A stretch of 6,401 bases of DNA from an uncultured Limosilactobacillus sp. (GTDB lineage: Bacteria; Bacillota; Bacilli; Lactobacillales; Lactobacillaceae), in contig CALVFC010000088.1 in assembly GCA_944326735.1 (NCBI GenBank), positions 1-6,401 of the forward strand. Reading direction: 5' to 3'. Positions 5,216 through 6,401 of this stretch are shown one piece after another. Made by a program: the position numbers and the translations under genes. Below the pieces are notes generated by a model. That model searched no databases. It worked only from the letters and a program-made list of their open reading frames with translations, and was not told the DNA's origin. The stretch's first letter is position 1; the number at the start of each line of letters is the position of its first letter.

Positions 5216-6401
5216 ATGATATCAAATAACAAGTTAAAAGAGAAAATTAATTCCTATTTGACAGAAAATGCAGGAGTCAGCTTTTCTGCGGAGAAGGTGG
5301 CCCGAATTCTGGGGATGGATTCAGCTGACCAATTTACGCCGATTGTTCAGACCCTTGCTGAATTAGAACGCGAGAAAAAAGTTCAGGTCAATGATCGCGG
5401 TGAATTTGAAGCGGTCATAAAGCCAACAGAAATTATTGGTACTTTCCATGGTAACGATAAGGGCTTTGGTTTTGTTGACTATGATCCTGACCTGCCAGAT
5501 ATTTACATTAATCCGGATCACACAATGCACGCCCTCAACGGTGACCAAGTTGCTGTAAAAATCCTGCGGGCTGCTAAGCCTGGTAGTGATCAAGGACCTG
5601 AAGGACAAGTTACCCGGATTGCTGAACACAATTATGACAAGATCGTCGGCGAATTTAAGCAGGAAACTGTCGGCGACTATATTGGGGAAGTCCTATTAAA
5701 GGACAAGAAACTTTCTAACTACCGGTTCTTTGTTAATAATTTGGGACTGAAACCGATGGATGGCCAAGTGGTTACTGCAACGGTTGCCACTTATCCAGAT
5801 GATGAATCACCCCAGGTCTTGACGGGTTCAGTCAATGAAGTCATTGGTAACCGGGATGAACCTGGGATCGACATCTTATCCGTCATTTACGCCCATGATG
5901 TGCCTCATGAATTTCCTAAAGAAGTCATGGATGAGGCGAACAAGATTCCATTGCATGTGCTGCCTGAGGAACGCCAAGGGCGGAAAGACATCACGGATCA
6001 ACCATTAGTGACGATTGATGCCATCGAATCCAAAGACTTGGACGATGCCGTCGTTGCGTGGAAAATGGATAATGGCCACTATCATTTAGGGGTACACATT
6101 GCTGATGTTAGTCACTACGTAAAACCAGGTAGTGCGCTGGATGAAGAAGCCTTCAAACGGGGGACATCTGTTTACTTGACAGACCGGGTTGTGCCAATGC
6201 TGCCTAAACGTTTGTCGAATGGAATTTGCTCATTGAATCCAGGTGAAGACCGGCTTTCAATGAGTTGTGAAATGGAAATTGATGAACAGGGGCGGATTGT
6301 CAAGCACGCTATTTTCCCAAGTGTTATGCGTTCACATGCCCGGATGACCTACAAAGCTGTCAACGCTATTTTGGAAGCCCATGATCAGAAAACGATTGAT
6401 C
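5216..6401 (+). CDS. rnr: Ribonuclease R, 5' part
   Basis: RNase R is a processive 3'-to-5' exoribonuclease of the RNB (RNase II) family that degrades structured RNA and takes part in RNA quality control with tmRNA/SmpB. 395 complete codons are present, open to the window edge; family members are typically 700-800 residues, so about half is missing. Domains in order: an N-terminal winged-helix region (about 5-65), a first cold-shock domain from about 72 (IIGTFHGNDKGFGFV), a second OB fold (about 150-235), and the start of the RNB catalytic domain from about 255. The metal-binding motif TIDAIESKDLDDA gives Asp268, Asp274, Asp276 and Asp277, with the same spacing as in E. coli RNase R. HLGVHIADVSHYV and LPKRLSNGICSLNPGEDRLSMS are also typical of RNB domains. 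The ATG follows GAGGT (5206-5210) by 5 bases, and only 3 bp separate it from the est stop, indicating coupling. smpB would be expected downstream. Confidence 0.97.
   Translation, partial: MISNNKLKEKINSYLTENAGVSFSAEKVARILGMDSADQFTPIVQTLAELEREKKVQVNDRGEFEAVIKPTEIIGTFHGNDKGFGFVDYDPDLPDIYINPDHTMHALNGDQVAVKILRAAKPGSDQGPEGQVTRIAEHNYDKIVGEFKQETVGDYIGEVLLKDKKLSNYRFFVNNLGLKPMDGQVVTATVATYPDDESPQVLTGSVNEVIGNRDEPGIDILSVIYAHDVPHEFPKEVMDEANKIPLHVLPEERQGRKDITDQPLVTIDAIESKDLDDAVVAWKMDNGHYHLGVHIADVSHYVKPGSALDEEAFKRGTSVYLTDRVVPMLPKRLSNGICSLNPGEDRLSMSCEMEIDEQGRIVKHAIFPSVMRSHARMTYKAVNAILEAHDQKTID

Overview
This is a chromosomal window from a low-to-mid GC Gram-positive bacterium, most likely a member of the Lactobacillaceae. 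A heterofermentative, Limosilactobacillus-like genome would fit, but species cannot be fixed without a search. The grounds are the enolase codon bias (GGT, GAA, AAC, AAG), strong AGGAGG ribosome binding sites, TTG/GTG starts, U-tailed terminators, and a secG-est-rnr gene order known from Firmicutes (in Bacillus subtilis: secG-yvaK-rnr-smpB). All genes lie on the + strand.

Layout: the window opens inside enolase (eno, 3' part), which ends at a strong intrinsic terminator. After about 160 bp of AT-rich DNA with a promoter comes a 12-segment APC-type amino acid permease, closed by a second strong terminator. The next gene encodes a ClC-type chloride/proton antiporter with a C-terminal TrkA-C (RCK_C) domain; its apparent promoter partly overlaps the permease terminator. 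No terminator follows the ClC gene. The last three genes are secG (TTG start), a carboxylesterase of the Est30/YvaK type, and the 5' part of RNase R, which is cut by the window edge. A weaker terminator-like hairpin sits between secG and est. est and rnr are only 3 bp apart, and the rnr ribosome binding site lies in the last codons of est.

Functionally this is housekeeping: glycolysis (enolase), amino acid uptake, chloride/pH homeostasis, protein export (SecG), a general esterase, and RNA quality control (RNase R, usually followed by smpB). The two transporter genes sit as independent units between eno and the secG cluster. I found no mobile element, CRISPR array, RNA gene or plausibly new system. 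The points worth a second look concern start-site choice, regulatory sites around the permease promoter, a possible attenuator after secG, and the ligand-binding tail of the ClC protein.
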